Positions 33,433 through 42,285 of a stretch of 64,000 nt of DNA are shown one piece after another. Numbering within the stretch: the stretch's first letter is position 1; every line of letters begins with the position of its first letter. Below the pieces are notes generated by a model. That model did no database searches. It saw only the letters and a program-made list of their open reading frames with translations, and had not been told where the DNA came from. Location of the stretch: the NCBI RefSeq assembly GCF_008386635.1, contig NZ_VUOE01000002.1, positions 1,129,848 to 1,193,847 on the forward strand, read 5' to 3'. Source of the DNA: Maribacter flavus (lineage in GTDB: Bacteria > Bacteroidota > Bacteroidia > Flavobacteriales > Flavobacteriaceae). The translations under genes and the position numbers were made by a program.

Positions 33433-34299
33433 ATGTGGAAAGAGCATACCATTCTGTACGAATCCAATACTACTTTTGAAAATGAGGTGGCCGAAGGGTA
33501 TTGGCAATTCCTGATAATCCCCATGGAAAACGAGTTCCAAGAGATACTGGAATTCGATTTTTCAAACTCCACCCACTGTGTGAACCAATTATCAATAAAC
33601 GGTTTTGGATTTAAAACCATTAAGGTGCACCCAAAAAAGGCGTTCAGCCAAATTTCCTTTAAAGCTACCTTTAGAGTACGTACTTCCCTGCTACAAATGC
33701 CCGAGCCAACGAAGTCCGAGGATATTCTAAACACACTAGAGGAAATCGGCTCGCTCAAATATAAGGTGCACTTTGAGCGTTTTTTACGGGCAACCCCACT
33801 TACGGGATTACCGAAGGGCAAAAATGGTTGCTACCAGTTCGACCCAAATAAGGGAATTTTTGAAAACCTTGTAAAGTTGAACCTTTGGATACATTCCAAG
33901 TTCCAATTTGCATCGGGAGCACCTGAGGGCACGTCTAGAATGGAGACAATCCTGGATTCAAAATTGGGCAATTCCAAGGACCTGGCACATCTTTTCTGTA
34001 CCGTGGGCCGAAACAACAATATACCTTGTAGATATATATCGGGCTTTGTGAATCGTGAGAATGGATCCCTTGGCGACGGGCAAATACATGCTTGGGCGGA
34101 GGCCTTTGTCCCTGGTTACGGTTGGTTGGGATTTGACCCTACCAACAATAGGGTGGTCAATGCCGATTACATCAAAATCTGCCATGGCAAGGATTCCATG
34201 GATTGTTTACCGGAGAAGCGCGTAATCCATTCGGCCGAGAACCATATAACTACGTATTCCGTTGTCGTTAAAAATCAGCAACGCCTCATACAGCAATAA
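33433..34299 (+). CDS. Transglutaminase-like protein with Cys-to-Ser active site
   Basis: A 288-residue protein, third member of the ATP-grasp/alpha-E cluster. An N-terminal beta-rich domain (about residues 1-120) precedes a transglutaminase-like core. Two thirds of the papain-like triad are visible, His219 in QIHAWAEAFVPG and Asp235 in GFDPTNN. The nucleophile position, normally GxCxDxAH, reads GNSKDLAH, so Ser181 replaces the cysteine. RYISGF (the RALGIPARYVSGY equivalent) is conserved. It may be an inactive scaffold or a serine-dependent variant. Cys189 lies only eight residues further on and is a less likely replacement nucleophile. No signal peptide. Confidence 0.88.
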   Translation: MWKEHTILYESNTTFENEVAEGYWQFLIIPMENEFQEILEFDFSNSTHCVNQLSINGFGFKTIKVHPKKAFSQISFKATFRVRTSLLQMPEPTKSEDILNTLEEIGSLKYKVHFERFLRATPLTGLPKGKNGCYQFDPNKGIFENLVKLNLWIHSKFQFASGAPEGTSRMETILDSKLGNSKDLAHLFCTVGRNNNIPCRYISGFVNRENGSLGDGQIHAWAEAFVPGYGWLGFDPTNNRVVNADYIKICHGKDSMDCLPEKRVIHSAENHITTYSVVVKNQQRLIQQ

Positions 34300-34319
34300 T
34301 CGGAACAAACTATATCAAA

Positions 34320-34350
34320 TTTGGTAAAAAAGAATAGTATTTTTACCGAA
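34320..34350. promoter_or_regulatory. Hairpin between transglutaminase-like gene and prfB
   Basis: GGTAAAAA (34323-34330) and TTTTTACC (34340-34347), loop 9 bases, extendable by two A-T/T-A pairs and one wobble. A/T-rich and with no following T-run on the plus strand, so a terminator role is uncertain. It could equally be an attenuator or operator of prfB. Confidence 0.35.
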
Positions 34351-34361
34351 AATTATCTCAG

Positions 34362-35463
34362 ATGATAGTAACTACAGACCATTATAAAGGTCTTATTGAT
34401 CGCCTTGGTGCGTTAAGGAGGTATCTTTGACATCGATGCCAAACTTATTGAAATAGAGAACGAGCAGGAAAAGACCTTGGCACCCGATTTTTGGGACAAT
34501 CCCCAAGAGGCACAGGCACAAATGAAATACATCCAGTCCAAAAAGCAATGGGTGGATGACTTCAATGCCGCCAAGACATTGGTAACCGATCTGGAAGTGC
34601 TTATTGAGTTCCTTCAGGAAGGGGAAGTATCGGAGGAAGAAGTAGAAACTCAATATGAAAAAGCCTTGAATTCCTTGGAAAAAATGGAGTTCAAGAATAT
34701 GCTTTCCGAAGAGGGTGATGAACTTCCCGCCGTACTGCAGATAACCGCAGGTGCGGGCGGTACCGAGAGTTGCGATTGGGCCTCCATGTTAATGCGGATG
34801 TACATGATGTGGGCCGAAAAAAATAGATACAAGGTAAAGGAACTGAACTTTCAGGAAGGTGACGTTGCCGGTATTAAAACGGTCACCTTGGAAATTGATG
34901 GTGAATATGCCTTTGGATGGCTAAAAGGTGAGAACGGCGTTCACAGATTGGTACGAATTTCCCCGTTTGACAGTAACGCCAAAAGACACACCTCTTTTGT
35001 TTCTGTCTATGTGTATCCTTTGGTGGACGATAGTATAGAGATAGACGTAAATCCGGCGGATATCACCATCACCACAGCAAGGTCTAGTGGCGCGGGAGGA
35101 CAGAACGTCAACAAGGTGGAGACAAAGGTGCAATTGGTTCACCATCCTACGGGCATACAAATATCTTGTTCTGATTCCAGAAGTCAGCATGACAATAGGG
35201 CCACCGCAATGAAAATGTTGAAGTCCCAACTTTACGAAATAGAACTGCGGAAAAAAATGGAGGCCCGTCAGGAAATAGAGTCTTCCAAAATGAAAATAGA
35301 ATGGGGTTCGCAAATACGGAATTATGTAATGCACCCCTATAAATTGGTCAAGGACGTACGGACGGCCGAAGAAACGGGCAACGTGGATGCGGTCATGGAT
35401 GGGGAGATAGATGCCTTTTTAAAGGCCTACCTTATGATGATGGGACAAAAAGAGGAGGAATAA
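34362..35463 (+). CDS. prfB: Peptide chain release factor 2, with programmed +1 frameshift
   Basis: Joined reading: 34362-34427, then +1 past the in-frame TGA at 34428, then 34429-35463, giving 366 residues. RF2 recognises UAA/UGA and triggers hydrolysis of peptidyl-tRNA. The stop-codon recognition motif is SPF in [10 protein letters not shown] and the catalytic GGQ lies in [13 protein letters not shown]. The first 22 codons end Leu-Arg-Arg-Tyr-Leu at CTT and the frame resumes as Asp-Ile-Asp (GAC ATC GAT). The frameshift site AGGAGGTATCTTTGAC matches the E. coli signal layout exactly. A start inside the gene (34477) would remove the N-terminal domain and must be rejected. It is co-directional with the ArsC gene 18 bases downstream. 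Confidence 0.95.
34414..34431 (+). promoter_or_regulatory. Programmed +1 frameshift signal of prfB
   Basis: TAAGGAGGT (34414-34422), AT, CTT slippery codon, TGA stop, C. The internal Shine-Dalgarno-like element complements nine bases of the 16S rRNA 3' end (3'-AUUCCUCCA) and sits in the same spacing to CTT TGA C as in E. coli. This autoregulates RF2: scarcity of RF2 lets the ribosome pause at UGA and shift. Confidence 0.92.
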
Positions 35464-35481
35464 ACACATTATATTTTAACA

Positions 35482-35826
35482 ATGATTAAAATTTATCACA
35501 ATCCAAGATGTAGAAAATCAAGGGAGGGTCTGGAAATTTTGGAGAATTCTGGCAAGGAGTTTGAAGTGGTTAAATATCTGGAAGATGTTCCCTCAAAGGA
35601 GGAACTGCGACAAGTTCTTCAGTGTTTGGGTATCTCGGCGGAGAATTTGGTCCGTAAAAACGAGACAATATGGAAAGAGAACTATAGAAATCGTCTTTTG
35701 ACCGAAGAAGAAATCCTAGATGCCATGATAGAGAACCCAAAACTCATTGAAAGACCGATAGTTATAAAAAACAACACGGCGGTAATAGGTAGGCCACCAG
35801 AAAATATTAAGACCCTGATTTCTTAA
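35482..35826 (+). CDS. ArsC/Spx-family protein (arsenate reductase-like)
   Basis: A 114-residue thioredoxin-fold protein with the ArsC signature HNPRCRKSREGL near the N-terminus; Cys10 (CRKSR) would be the catalytic cysteine. Asn/Arg in ERPIVIKNNTAVIGRPPE matches the conserved Arg that binds oxyanion in glutaredoxin-type arsenate reductases, and no CxxC redox pair is present. It could reduce arsenate or act as a Spx-like regulator. It is likely in one operon with prfB (18-base gap), with no other ars gene nearby, which argues for a housekeeping or redox role. Confidence 0.85.
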   Translation: MIKIYHNPRCRKSREGLEILENSGKEFEVVKYLEDVPSKEELRQVLQCLGISAENLVRKNETIWKENYRNRLLTEEEILDAMIENPKLIERPIVIKNNTAVIGRPPENIKTLIS

Positions 35827-35908
35827 GGTTCCTTAAAATCGCGGAAACTATTAACAAATAATTAACCAAAGCGACTTAAACCAAAGTTCAATTTCAAAAT
35901 CAAACATT

Positions 35909-36421
35909 ATGAATAGTACAAAGAAATGGAATCGCTTAAGCATTATCACATTGACCCTATTTCTATTCGCTGGTGTAGAAACATACGCCCAGTTTGGAAA
36001 TGGTATGGGAGGATATGGTTATGGTAGGGGTTATGGATATGGAAGAGGACGAAGTGCCATACCACAGGCCCAAGAAACTCCCGAAGAGGTAAAGCCCAAG
36101 ACGGCCGAAGAATTGGTAGACGGTGAAATGCCCTCCATTAAAGAGGCCTTGCAATTGAACGATTTTGAAAGTGCCATTCTAAGTTCAATATTGAAAAAAT
36201 ACGTTCAGGAAAGAATTGAGGCACAAATATTAAAACTTCCACCTGAAAAAATGCGTGAGGTCTATGATAAGATTACGCAGCGGCAGGATGAAGAATTAAA
36301 AGCAAGTTTACCTCTAGAAAAATATGAGGCATTTGTAGAACTCCAAAAAAACGGAGTGGACAAAACCATAAAAAAGAACAAAAAAGAAAAAAAGAAACAA
36401 CGAAAGAAAGACAAAAACTAA
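35909..36421 (+). CDS. Exported Gly/Tyr-rich protein with helical domain
   Basis: A 170-residue protein with a signal peptide (cleavage near residue 27, TYA-QF), a low-complexity GMGGYGYGRGYGYGRGRS segment (residues 32-49), an acidic linker, an alpha-helical domain (about 75-150, EALQLNDFESAILSSILKKY then RQDEELKASLPLEKYEAF) and a very basic KKxKKEKK tail (153-170). No family recognised. It ends 4 bases before the TonB-receptor-like gene and is translated with it, so the two may form an envelope pair. The helical domain loosely resembles small periplasmic stress/packaging helices but this is only appearance. Confidence 0.8.
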   Translation: MNSTKKWNRLSIITLTLFLFAGVETYAQFGNGMGGYGYGRGYGYGRGRSAIPQAQETPEEVKPKTAEELVDGEMPSIKEALQLNDFESAILSSILKKYVQERIEAQILKLPPEKMREVYDKITQRQDEELKASLPLEKYEAFVELQKNGVDKTIKKNKKEKKKQRKKDKN

Positions 36422-36425
36422 ACCT

Positions 36426-38912
36426 ATGAGAAAACTTTTCCCTTTACTCCTACTATTATTCACTTTACAAGTTATAAGTCAAAGACCAGAAGGAGGCCCA
36501 GGGAACGGTCGATCTCCTGTAACGATTACAGGTACGGTTCTAGATGAAGAAAATAACCAACCTTTGGAATATGCAACTTTGGTACTACAAAGTGTTGATA
36601 ATCCAGAACGGGTTACGGGCGGAATTACGGATATCAACGGTAAATTTTCCGTAGAAGTAGGTCCTGGAAGATACAATGCACGAATAGAATATATCTCTTA
36701 TAAATCAAAGGAGTTTCCTAATCAAAATTTTACCAAATCCACGGATTTAGGCACCATTAAACTTGCGCTGGATGTTGCACAACTGAACGAAGTAGAGTTA
36801 GTTGGAGAACGCACCACCGTAGAGGTACGCTTGGACAAAAAGGTATATAATGTAGGAAAGGATTTAACGAATAGTGGTGCGACCATAAGTGATGCCTTGG
36901 ATAACATTCCTTCAGTTACTGTAGACGTAGATGGTGCCATAGCCCTTAGAGGAAATGGAAACGTAAGGATATTGATCAATGGTAGACCTTCCGCCCTTGC
37001 GGGCTTTGGTTCCACGGATGCACTTAGACAGCTACCTGCTGATGCTATTGAAAAAGTGGAGGTGATTACGAGCCCATCCGCGAGATATGATGCAGAAGGC
37101 ACCGCCGGTATTTTAAATATCGTTTTAAAGAAAGAAAAGACCCGTGGATTTAATGGTACCATAAATACAACTGTAGGCTATCCAGATGCGTTTTCCATTA
37201 CTCCAAACCTTAACCTTCGTACGGACAACTTCAATATTTTTACTACTATAGGCTATAGGTATAACAAAGGTCCCGGAAACGGCTTTTTTGACAACACCTA
37301 TTTTAATGGTGCCTTTGACCGAATTATCGAGGATAGGGATATCAATAGAAACAATAGCGGATTTAATGCCAATTTAGGAATAGAATACTTTCTAACAGAT
37401 CAATCTTCATTGACCATTAGTGGCTTTGGAAGGTTGAACGATGGAGAAGATGTTACGGATAATAATACAACACGTTTCATAGGTACAAATATTGATAGCA
37501 GAACTTTAAGAAGGGAAATTGAATTAGAGGATGAAAAGAGCTATCAACTTTCACTTAATTACAACAATAATTTTAATGATGAAGGACATAAATTAACGGC
37601 TGACTTTCAATATTCCTTTGATGAGGAGATAAAACCCATCATAATTAGTGAAGACCAATTTTTTCCTACGGATTCCATTATTGATGCTCAAAACATAGAT
37701 CAGATTGAATTACAAAATGAAGTACTGGTACAGGTTGATTATGTACTTCCTATGGGAGATGCACAATTTGAGGCGGGCTATAGAGGTAATTTTGAGGAAA
37801 ACGACAATGACTTCGCCTTGGAGCAACGTAATCCTAATACTGGTGTTTTTGAACCCAATCCAGGCTTGACAAACCGTTTTATCTTTAATCAAAACGTAAA
37901 TGCGCTGTATACCCAATATGGGAACAAATACGGGAAATTTTCATTTCTTGCTGGTCTAAGACTGGAAAACACACAGTTAAAAGGTCAAGTAACCGGCGTA
38001 GATATTGAAACATTACGGGAAATTTTGGGACCGGAAATTGATTTGGATTTCAACAAGAATTATTTGGGCCTTTTCCCCACTTTGAACCTTATTTATGAAC
38101 TAGCCGAAAACGAAAATATTTCTTTGGGTTATAATCGACGTATCAATAGACCTAGGGGATTCTTCATAAACCCATTTCCCTCGTTTTCCAGTAGAACAAA
38201 TATTTTTCAAGGTAATCCTGATTTGGATCCAGCCTTTGCTAATGCCTATGATATAGGATATCTAAAAAGATGGGAAAAAATTACACTTACAACTTCTGTG
38301 TATTATCAAAAAGAGACAAATTCCTTTGAAAGAATCCAAGAAGAAACAGGTCAACTTACAACAGATGGTATCGCAATTATACGCTCTTTGCCCATTAATC
38401 TTTCAACCAATAAGCGAATAGGTGGAGAAGTTGGCATACTTTACAACCCCTTTAAATGGTGGAGAATCAACGGAAGTTTTAACTTTTTCCAGTTTAATTC
38501 CAGCGGTATATTTAATGGTGTGGATTTTGGCGCCAAAAACACGAGCTGGTTTTCTAGATTTAGTTCCAAGGTTACATTACCAGGAAAAATTGATTGGCAA
38601 ACAAACGCCTTCTATCGGGGCCCCACCAACAATGCCCAAACAGAAAACGAAGGCATTTTTTCCATAAATCTGGCATTTAGTAAGGACATTCTAAAAGACA
38701 ATGGCACCATAGCCTTTAATGTTAGCGATTTATTAAACTCAAGAAAGCGTATGTCTTTCACACAGACTCCTACGTTTACTTCAGATAGTGAATTTCAATG
38801 GCGGGTAAGGCAATTCAATCTTTCCTTTGTATATCGAATTAACCAGCAAAAGCAGCGTGAAAGAAGACAGCAAAGGGACGACTCCGGAGACGATGAAGAA
38901 TTTGGAAGTTAA
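36426..38912 (+). CDS. Outer-membrane beta-barrel receptor (CarboxypepD_reg, plug, barrel)
   Basis: An 828-residue exported protein. A signal peptide (about residues 1-18) precedes a CarboxypepD_reg domain (residues about 30-115, TITGTVLDEENNQPLEYATL), a plug domain (about 120-220, including GRPSALAGFG and VEVITSPSARYDAEGTAGILNIVL) and a barrel with many alternating aromatic strands to the end, plus a short acidic/Arg tail. The layout is that of the outer membrane beta-barrel family (OMP_b-brl_3-like) of Bacteroidota receptors. Ligand unknown. No SusD-like partner is adjacent, unlike glycan utilisation loci. It follows the Gly/Tyr-rich exported protein and ends in a bidirectional terminator. 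Confidence 0.9.
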   Translation: MRKLFPLLLLLFTLQVISQRPEGGPGNGRSPVTITGTVLDEENNQPLEYATLVLQSVDNPERVTGGITDINGKFSVEVGPGRYNARIEYISYKSKEFPNQNFTKSTDLGTIKLALDVAQLNEVELVGERTTVEVRLDKKVYNVGKDLTNSGATISDALDNIPSVTVDVDGAIALRGNGNVRILINGRPSALAGFGSTDALRQLPADAIEKVEVITSPSARYDAEGTAGILNIVLKKEKTRGFNGTINTTVGYPDAFSITPNLNLRTDNFNIFTTIGYRYNKGPGNGFFDNTYFNGAFDRIIEDRDINRNNSGFNANLGIEYFLTDQSSLTISGFGRLNDGEDVTDNNTTRFIGTNIDSRTLRREIELEDEKSYQLSLNYNNNFNDEGHKLTADFQYSFDEEIKPIIISEDQFFPTDSIIDAQNIDQIELQNEVLVQVDYVLPMGDAQFEAGYRGNFEENDNDFALEQRNPNTGVFEPNPGLTNRFIFNQNVNALYTQYGNKYGKFSFLAGLRLENTQLKGQVTGVDIETLREILGPEIDLDFNKNYLGLFPTLNLIYELAENENISLGYNRRINRPRGFFINPFPSFSSRTNIFQGNPDLDPAFANAYDIGYLKRWEKITLTTSVYYQKETNSFERIQEETGQLTTDGIAIIRSLPINLSTNKRIGGEVGILYNPFKWWRINGSFNFFQFNSSGIFNGVDFGAKNTSWFSRFSSKVTLPGKIDWQTNAFYRGPTNNAQTENEGIFSINLAFSKDILKDNGTIAFNVSDLLNSRKRMSFTQTPTFTSDSEFQWRVRQFNLSFVYRINQQKQRERRQQRDDSGDDEEFGS

Positions 38913-38930
38913 TGGAGAAACGAATACAAA

Positions 38931-38961
38931 AAAAAGGGGAAGCAAAATGCTTCCCCTTTTT
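38931..38961. terminator. Bidirectional terminator
   Basis: AAAAAGGGGAAGC (38931-38943), loop AAAAT, GCTTCCCCTTTTT (38949-38961). Symmetric A/T runs let it work for the receptor gene and for the convergent small membrane gene. Confidence 0.85.
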
Positions 38962-38973
38962 AATTACTATATT

Positions 38974-39147
38974 TTAAGCCTGTCTTGCGGCTTTTTTCTT
39001 TTCACGTCTTTCCTTCAAAAGCTCACGAATATTTCCAAACAACCAATATGGTACTACAAAAGTCAACAAGAATATCATTAACCAAAAACCTATGGTAAGT
39101 ATGGTTAAAAAAGCTAGAAATCCTAAATATTGGTCAAATTCAAACAT
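38974..39147 (-). CDS. Small two-helix membrane protein
   Basis: Start at 39147 (MFEFDQYLGFLAFL...) gives 57 residues; longer in-frame starts sit in or behind the promoter at 39167. The protein has a long hydrophobic region (about residues 8-40) with a Pro-Tyr-Trp break suggesting two helices or one re-entrant helix, and a highly basic tail (RREKKKAARQA). It is convergent with the receptor gene and divergent from fumC. No family was recognised. Confidence 0.75.
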   Translation of the reverse strand: MFEFDQYLGFLAFLTILTIGFWLMIFLLTFVVPYWLFGNIRELLKERREKKKAARQA

Positions 39148-39166
39148 GATACTTCGTTTTATGTTC

Positions 39167-39198
39167 CAAAGATACTTTGAAAATGATACATTTTCCAA
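39167..39198 (-). promoter_or_regulatory. Promoter of the small membrane gene
   Basis: The minus strand shows TTG (39198-39196), a 21-base spacer and TATCTTTG (39174-39167). Transcription near 39161 gives a short leader to the ATG at 39147. Confidence 0.65.
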
Positions 39199-39255
39199 GT
39201 CAAACTTAAAAAAATATTTAATAGGCATTGAAGTCCAAAAAATTGGGCAAACCCC

Positions 39256-39263
39256 TAAATTTG
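39256..39263 (+). promoter_or_regulatory. Candidate -7 box for fumC
   Basis: TAAATTTG matches TAnnTTTG and lies 22 bases before the ATG at 39285. It falls inside the longest open frame (TTG start at 39228), which supports the ATG start. A TTG exists 25 bases upstream. Confidence 0.5.
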
Positions 39264-39284
39264 TTATTCAAAATAATTAACATC

Positions 39285-40682
39285 ATGAATTACAGAATAG
39301 AAAAAGACACTATGGGCGAAGTACAAGTGCCCAAGGATAAGTATTGGGGGGCACAAACGGAACGTTCCCGTAATAATTTTAAAATTGGACCTTCGGCATC
39401 CATGCCATTGGATATAGTTTACGGTTTTGCGTATTTGAAAAAGTCGGCCGCATATGCCAATTGCGAGTTAGGCGTATTGTCCGAAGCAAAAAGAGACCTA
39501 ATTTCCCAAGTCTGTGATGAAATTTTGGCTGGTAAACATGATGAACAATTTCCATTGGTAATTTGGCAAACAGGTTCTGGCACCCAAAGTAATATGAACG
39601 TGAACGAAGTGATTGCCAACAGGGCCCATGAAATTGCGGGAAAGGTCATCGGGGAAGGTGAAAAGACCATTCAACCCAACGATGATGTCAATAAATCCCA
39701 ATCTTCAAACGATACCTTCCCAACGGGCATGCACATTGCGGCGTATAAAAAAATCGTGGAGGTAACCGTTCCCGGAGTAAAGCGATTAAGGGATACCTTG
39801 GATAAAAAAGCAAAGGAATTTAAGGATGTTGTTAAAATTGGTCGGACACATTTGATGGATGCCACTCCCCTAACCCTTGGGCAGGAATTTTCCGGATATG
39901 TTTCCCAATTGGACCATGGGCTAAAGGCATTGCACAACACCTTGGACCACTTGAGCGAACTTGCCTTGGGAGGAACCGCCGTTGGTACCGGACTGAACAC
40001 ACCCGAAGGCTATGACGTACTAGTAGCCAAATACATTGCAGATTTTACCAGTTTACCCTTTAAAACCGCAGAAAACAAATTTGAGGCCCTGGCCGCACAC
40101 GACGCCATTGTTGAGAGCCATGGGGCACTGAAGCAATTGGCGGTTTCGTTGAACAAAATTGCAAACGACATACGAATGATGGCATCGGGACCAAGATCGG
40201 GAATAGGGGAAATAATCATTCCGGCGAACGAACCAGGTAGTTCTATTATGCCGGGCAAGGTAAACCCTACACAATGTGAGGCAATGACCATGGTATGTGC
40301 CCAAGTAATGGGCAACGATGTTGCCATTGGGGTTGGAGGTACACAAGGACATTATGAATTGAACGTATTCAAGCCAATGATGGCGGCGAATATTTTACAG
40401 TCCGCCCAACTATTGGGGGATGCCTGCATAAGTTTTGAGGAACACTGTGCCTCTGGCATTGAGCCGAATCATAGTGTCATCAAGCAACTCTTGAACAACT
40501 CCTTGATGTTGGTTACAGCCTTGAACACAAAGATAGGATATTACAAAGCGGCCGAAATAGCGAATACGGCCCACAAAAACGGAACCACCTTAAAAGAGGA
40601 AGCCGTGAATCTAGGTTATGTAACCGCCGAAGAATATGATGAATGGGTAAAACCTGAAGATATGGTAGGAAGTCTTAAATAA
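39285..40682 (+). CDS. fumC: Fumarate hydratase, class II
   Basis: Start at 39285 ([16 protein letters not shown]), 465 residues. A cytoplasmic tricarboxylic-acid-cycle enzyme interconverting fumarate and malate without an iron-sulfur cluster. Diagnostic segments are [13 protein letters not shown], the HTAH-equivalent catalytic region [17 protein letters not shown], and the fumarase/aspartase signature [13 protein letters not shown] with its catalytic Ser loop. Length is normal for a class II fumarase. It is monocistronic, divergent from a small membrane protein, and ends in a strong terminator. Confidence 0.97.
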   Translation: MNYRIEKDTMGEVQVPKDKYWGAQTERSRNNFKIGPSASMPLDIVYGFAYLKKSAAYANCELGVLSEAKRDLISQVCDEILAGKHDEQFPLVIWQTGSGTQSNMNVNEVIANRAHEIAGKVIGEGEKTIQPNDDVNKSQSSNDTFPTGMHIAAYKKIVEVTVPGVKRLRDTLDKKAKEFKDVVKIGRTHLMDATPLTLGQEFSGYVSQLDHGLKALHNTLDHLSELALGGTAVGTGLNTPEGYDVLVAKYIADFTSLPFKTAENKFEALAAHDAIVESHGALKQLAVSLNKIANDIRMMASGPRSGIGEIIIPANEPGSSIMPGKVNPTQCEAMTMVCAQVMGNDVAIGVGGTQGHYELNVFKPMMAANILQSAQLLGDACISFEEHCASGIEPNHSVIKQLLNNSLMLVTALNTKIGYYKAAEIANTAHKNGTTLKEEAVNLGYVTAEEYDEWVKPEDMVGSLK

Positions 40683-40700
40683 AAATTGTTGTAGAAAATG

Positions 40701-40732
40701 AAAAGGGCGGTCTACGAAAGACCGCCCTTTTT
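40701..40732. terminator. Bidirectional terminator after fumC
   Basis: AAAAGGGCGGTCT (40701-40713), loop ACGAA, AGACCGCCCTTTT (40719-40731) then T. Serves fumC and the convergent coiled-coil protein. Confidence 0.85.
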
Positions 40733-40756
40733 ATATATGTAATGGATAGTGTTCTA

Positions 40757-41644
40757 TTATTTTAAAGCGAACTTGGAAGTTCCCAATAATTTAAGCTTAT
40801 CATCATACACATTCACCATATAGTTTCCATCTTGGAAATCACTAGCTGGTTTGTTAATGTAATCACAAACATCCAAAGCCTTGTTTTCGTAATAGAATTC
40901 CGTAGCCTTACTGTAAGTAATGGAAGCACCTTCATCGTTTGTCTTGGAGAAACTTTCGCCCATAACATTTCCTTGGGGATCCAATACCTCTAAATAAAAT
41001 TCCCTATCACCGGCTTGGGCGATAACGTTATCGGCAACCGTGAAACAGATCTTAAATTTATCAGTAGCCCTGGCTCTTTGCGTTGAGACCAATTTACCAC
41101 TATTACGCTCTTTTACGGCATCTACATTAAATTTTGAAAGATTCAAAGCGGAACCTTTGGCAACGGCATCGGCCAGTTGCGTATTCTGCACAACCAAAGA
41201 ATCATTGAAAACTGTTTGTTTTTCTAACTCAACATACGTACTGTCACGTTGCATGGCAATCATCGTGTTGGATCGGGTTAAAGAATCCACTTGTTTCAAC
41301 AACTGCTCTCTTTCGGCCTTAAGTACATCCACTTGTCTTCTATATCTTGACAAAGCGGAAATATCGGCTTTCATTGTTTTTACGGAATCGATATATTTTG
41401 CAATATTATCCCTAGCCGTAACCAATTCCTCATTGGTAGCGTTACTTTCTAAAATAGCCTTATCGTATTCGGATTTTAAGCTATTCAAGTCCTCAACCAC
41501 CAATTCCTTCTCCTTGGTTAGAACGGTTTCAGTCTTTTTCTTATCCTGATAAAGACTAACAGTGTAGATAATAGTACCTAAGAGCACTACACCCAATAAA
41601 GCCGCTAGGACTTTCAAACCATTGTTATTTTTTGTTTCGGTCAT
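40757..41644 (-). CDS. Coiled-coil membrane-anchored protein
   Basis: A 295-residue protein with an N-terminal transmembrane helix (about residues 11-31), a long coiled coil (about 35-150, rich in Glu, Lys, Leu with heptads) and a C-terminal globular domain (about 165-295) with a beta-rich pattern (FKICFTVADNVIAQAGDREFY ... DGNYMVNVYDDKLKLLG). No catalytic motif. The architecture resembles periplasmic-facing scaffold proteins; no family is recognised. Monocistronic, sharing the fumC terminator. Function unknown. Confidence 0.82.
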   Translation of the reverse strand: MTETKNNNGLKVLAALLGVVLLGTIIYTVSLYQDKKKTETVLTKEKELVVEDLNSLKSEYDKAILESNATNEELVTARDNIAKYIDSVKTMKADISALSRYRRQVDVLKAEREQLLKQVDSLTRSNTMIAMQRDSTYVELEKQTVFNDSLVVQNTQLADAVAKGSALNLSKFNVDAVKERNSGKLVSTQRARATDKFKICFTVADNVIAQAGDREFYLEVLDPQGNVMGESFSKTNDEGASITYSKATEFYYENKALDVCDYINKPASDFQDGNYMVNVYDDKLKLLGTSKFALK

Positions 41645-41813
41645 AATGTAATATTTAATTAATCTTGTTGATTTTCAACTAAAGTGTTTGTTTGTATCAC
41701 TCTATATACGTACGGATGCGGATTTTAGATTTTTTAATGTTAAATAATTTTAAATCCGTTTTCAAAGACTATGTACTTTTAATACATTTAAAGATACTAG
41801 GATTCCAAATATA

Positions 41814-42272
41814 ATGCTGGAAATCATTGCTTTTGAGGCAAAATACAAGGATGTTTTTAGGGACTTAAATCTGGCATGGCTAGAACGATTTTTTTATGTG
41901 GAGGATAAAGATCATGAACTTCTCAACGATTGTCAGACACATATCCTGGATAAAGGAGGACTCATATTCATCGGTCTTTGGAACCAAAAACCCGTGAGCT
42001 GCTACTCCCTATTAAAAAAGGGGGGAGGAATCTACGAATTGGGAAAAATGGCGGTGGAGGTGAAACACCAAAGTTTAAAAATCGGTCAACAGATGTTGGC
42101 GCACGCCATCGCTTTGGGAAAGCGTAATCAATGGGAGCGTATTGAACTATATTCCAGCACCATACTGAAACCGGCGCTTCACATATACAGAAAGTTTGGG
42201 TTTAGGGAAGTGATTCTGGAAAACAATTCTCCCTATGCACGATCCGATATAAAAATGGAACTATTACTTTAA
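41814..42272 (+). CDS. GNAT family N-acetyltransferase
   Basis: A 152-residue acetyl-CoA-dependent acetyltransferase: FIGLWNQKPVSCYSLL and YELGKMAVEVKHQSLKIGQQML mark the conserved beta-strand and the acetyl-CoA loop (KHQSLKIGQQ in place of the usual Q/RxxGxG/A). The C-terminus IYRKFGFREV is the typical final element. The substrate is unknown. It precedes a UlaG-like lipoprotein by 13 bases, so the two may be co-transcribed. Confidence 0.85.
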   Translation: MLEIIAFEAKYKDVFRDLNLAWLERFFYVEDKDHELLNDCQTHILDKGGLIFIGLWNQKPVSCYSLLKKGGGIYELGKMAVEVKHQSLKIGQQMLAHAIALGKRNQWERIELYSSTILKPALHIYRKFGFREVILENNSPYARSDIKMELLL

Positions 42273-42285
42273 TTAAAATCATATT

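Noticed and set aside
34477-35463. prfB start at 34477
   Set aside because: It ignores the frameshift at 34428 and would remove the N-terminal domain. The segment 34362-34427 plus the +1 shift restores the full RF2.
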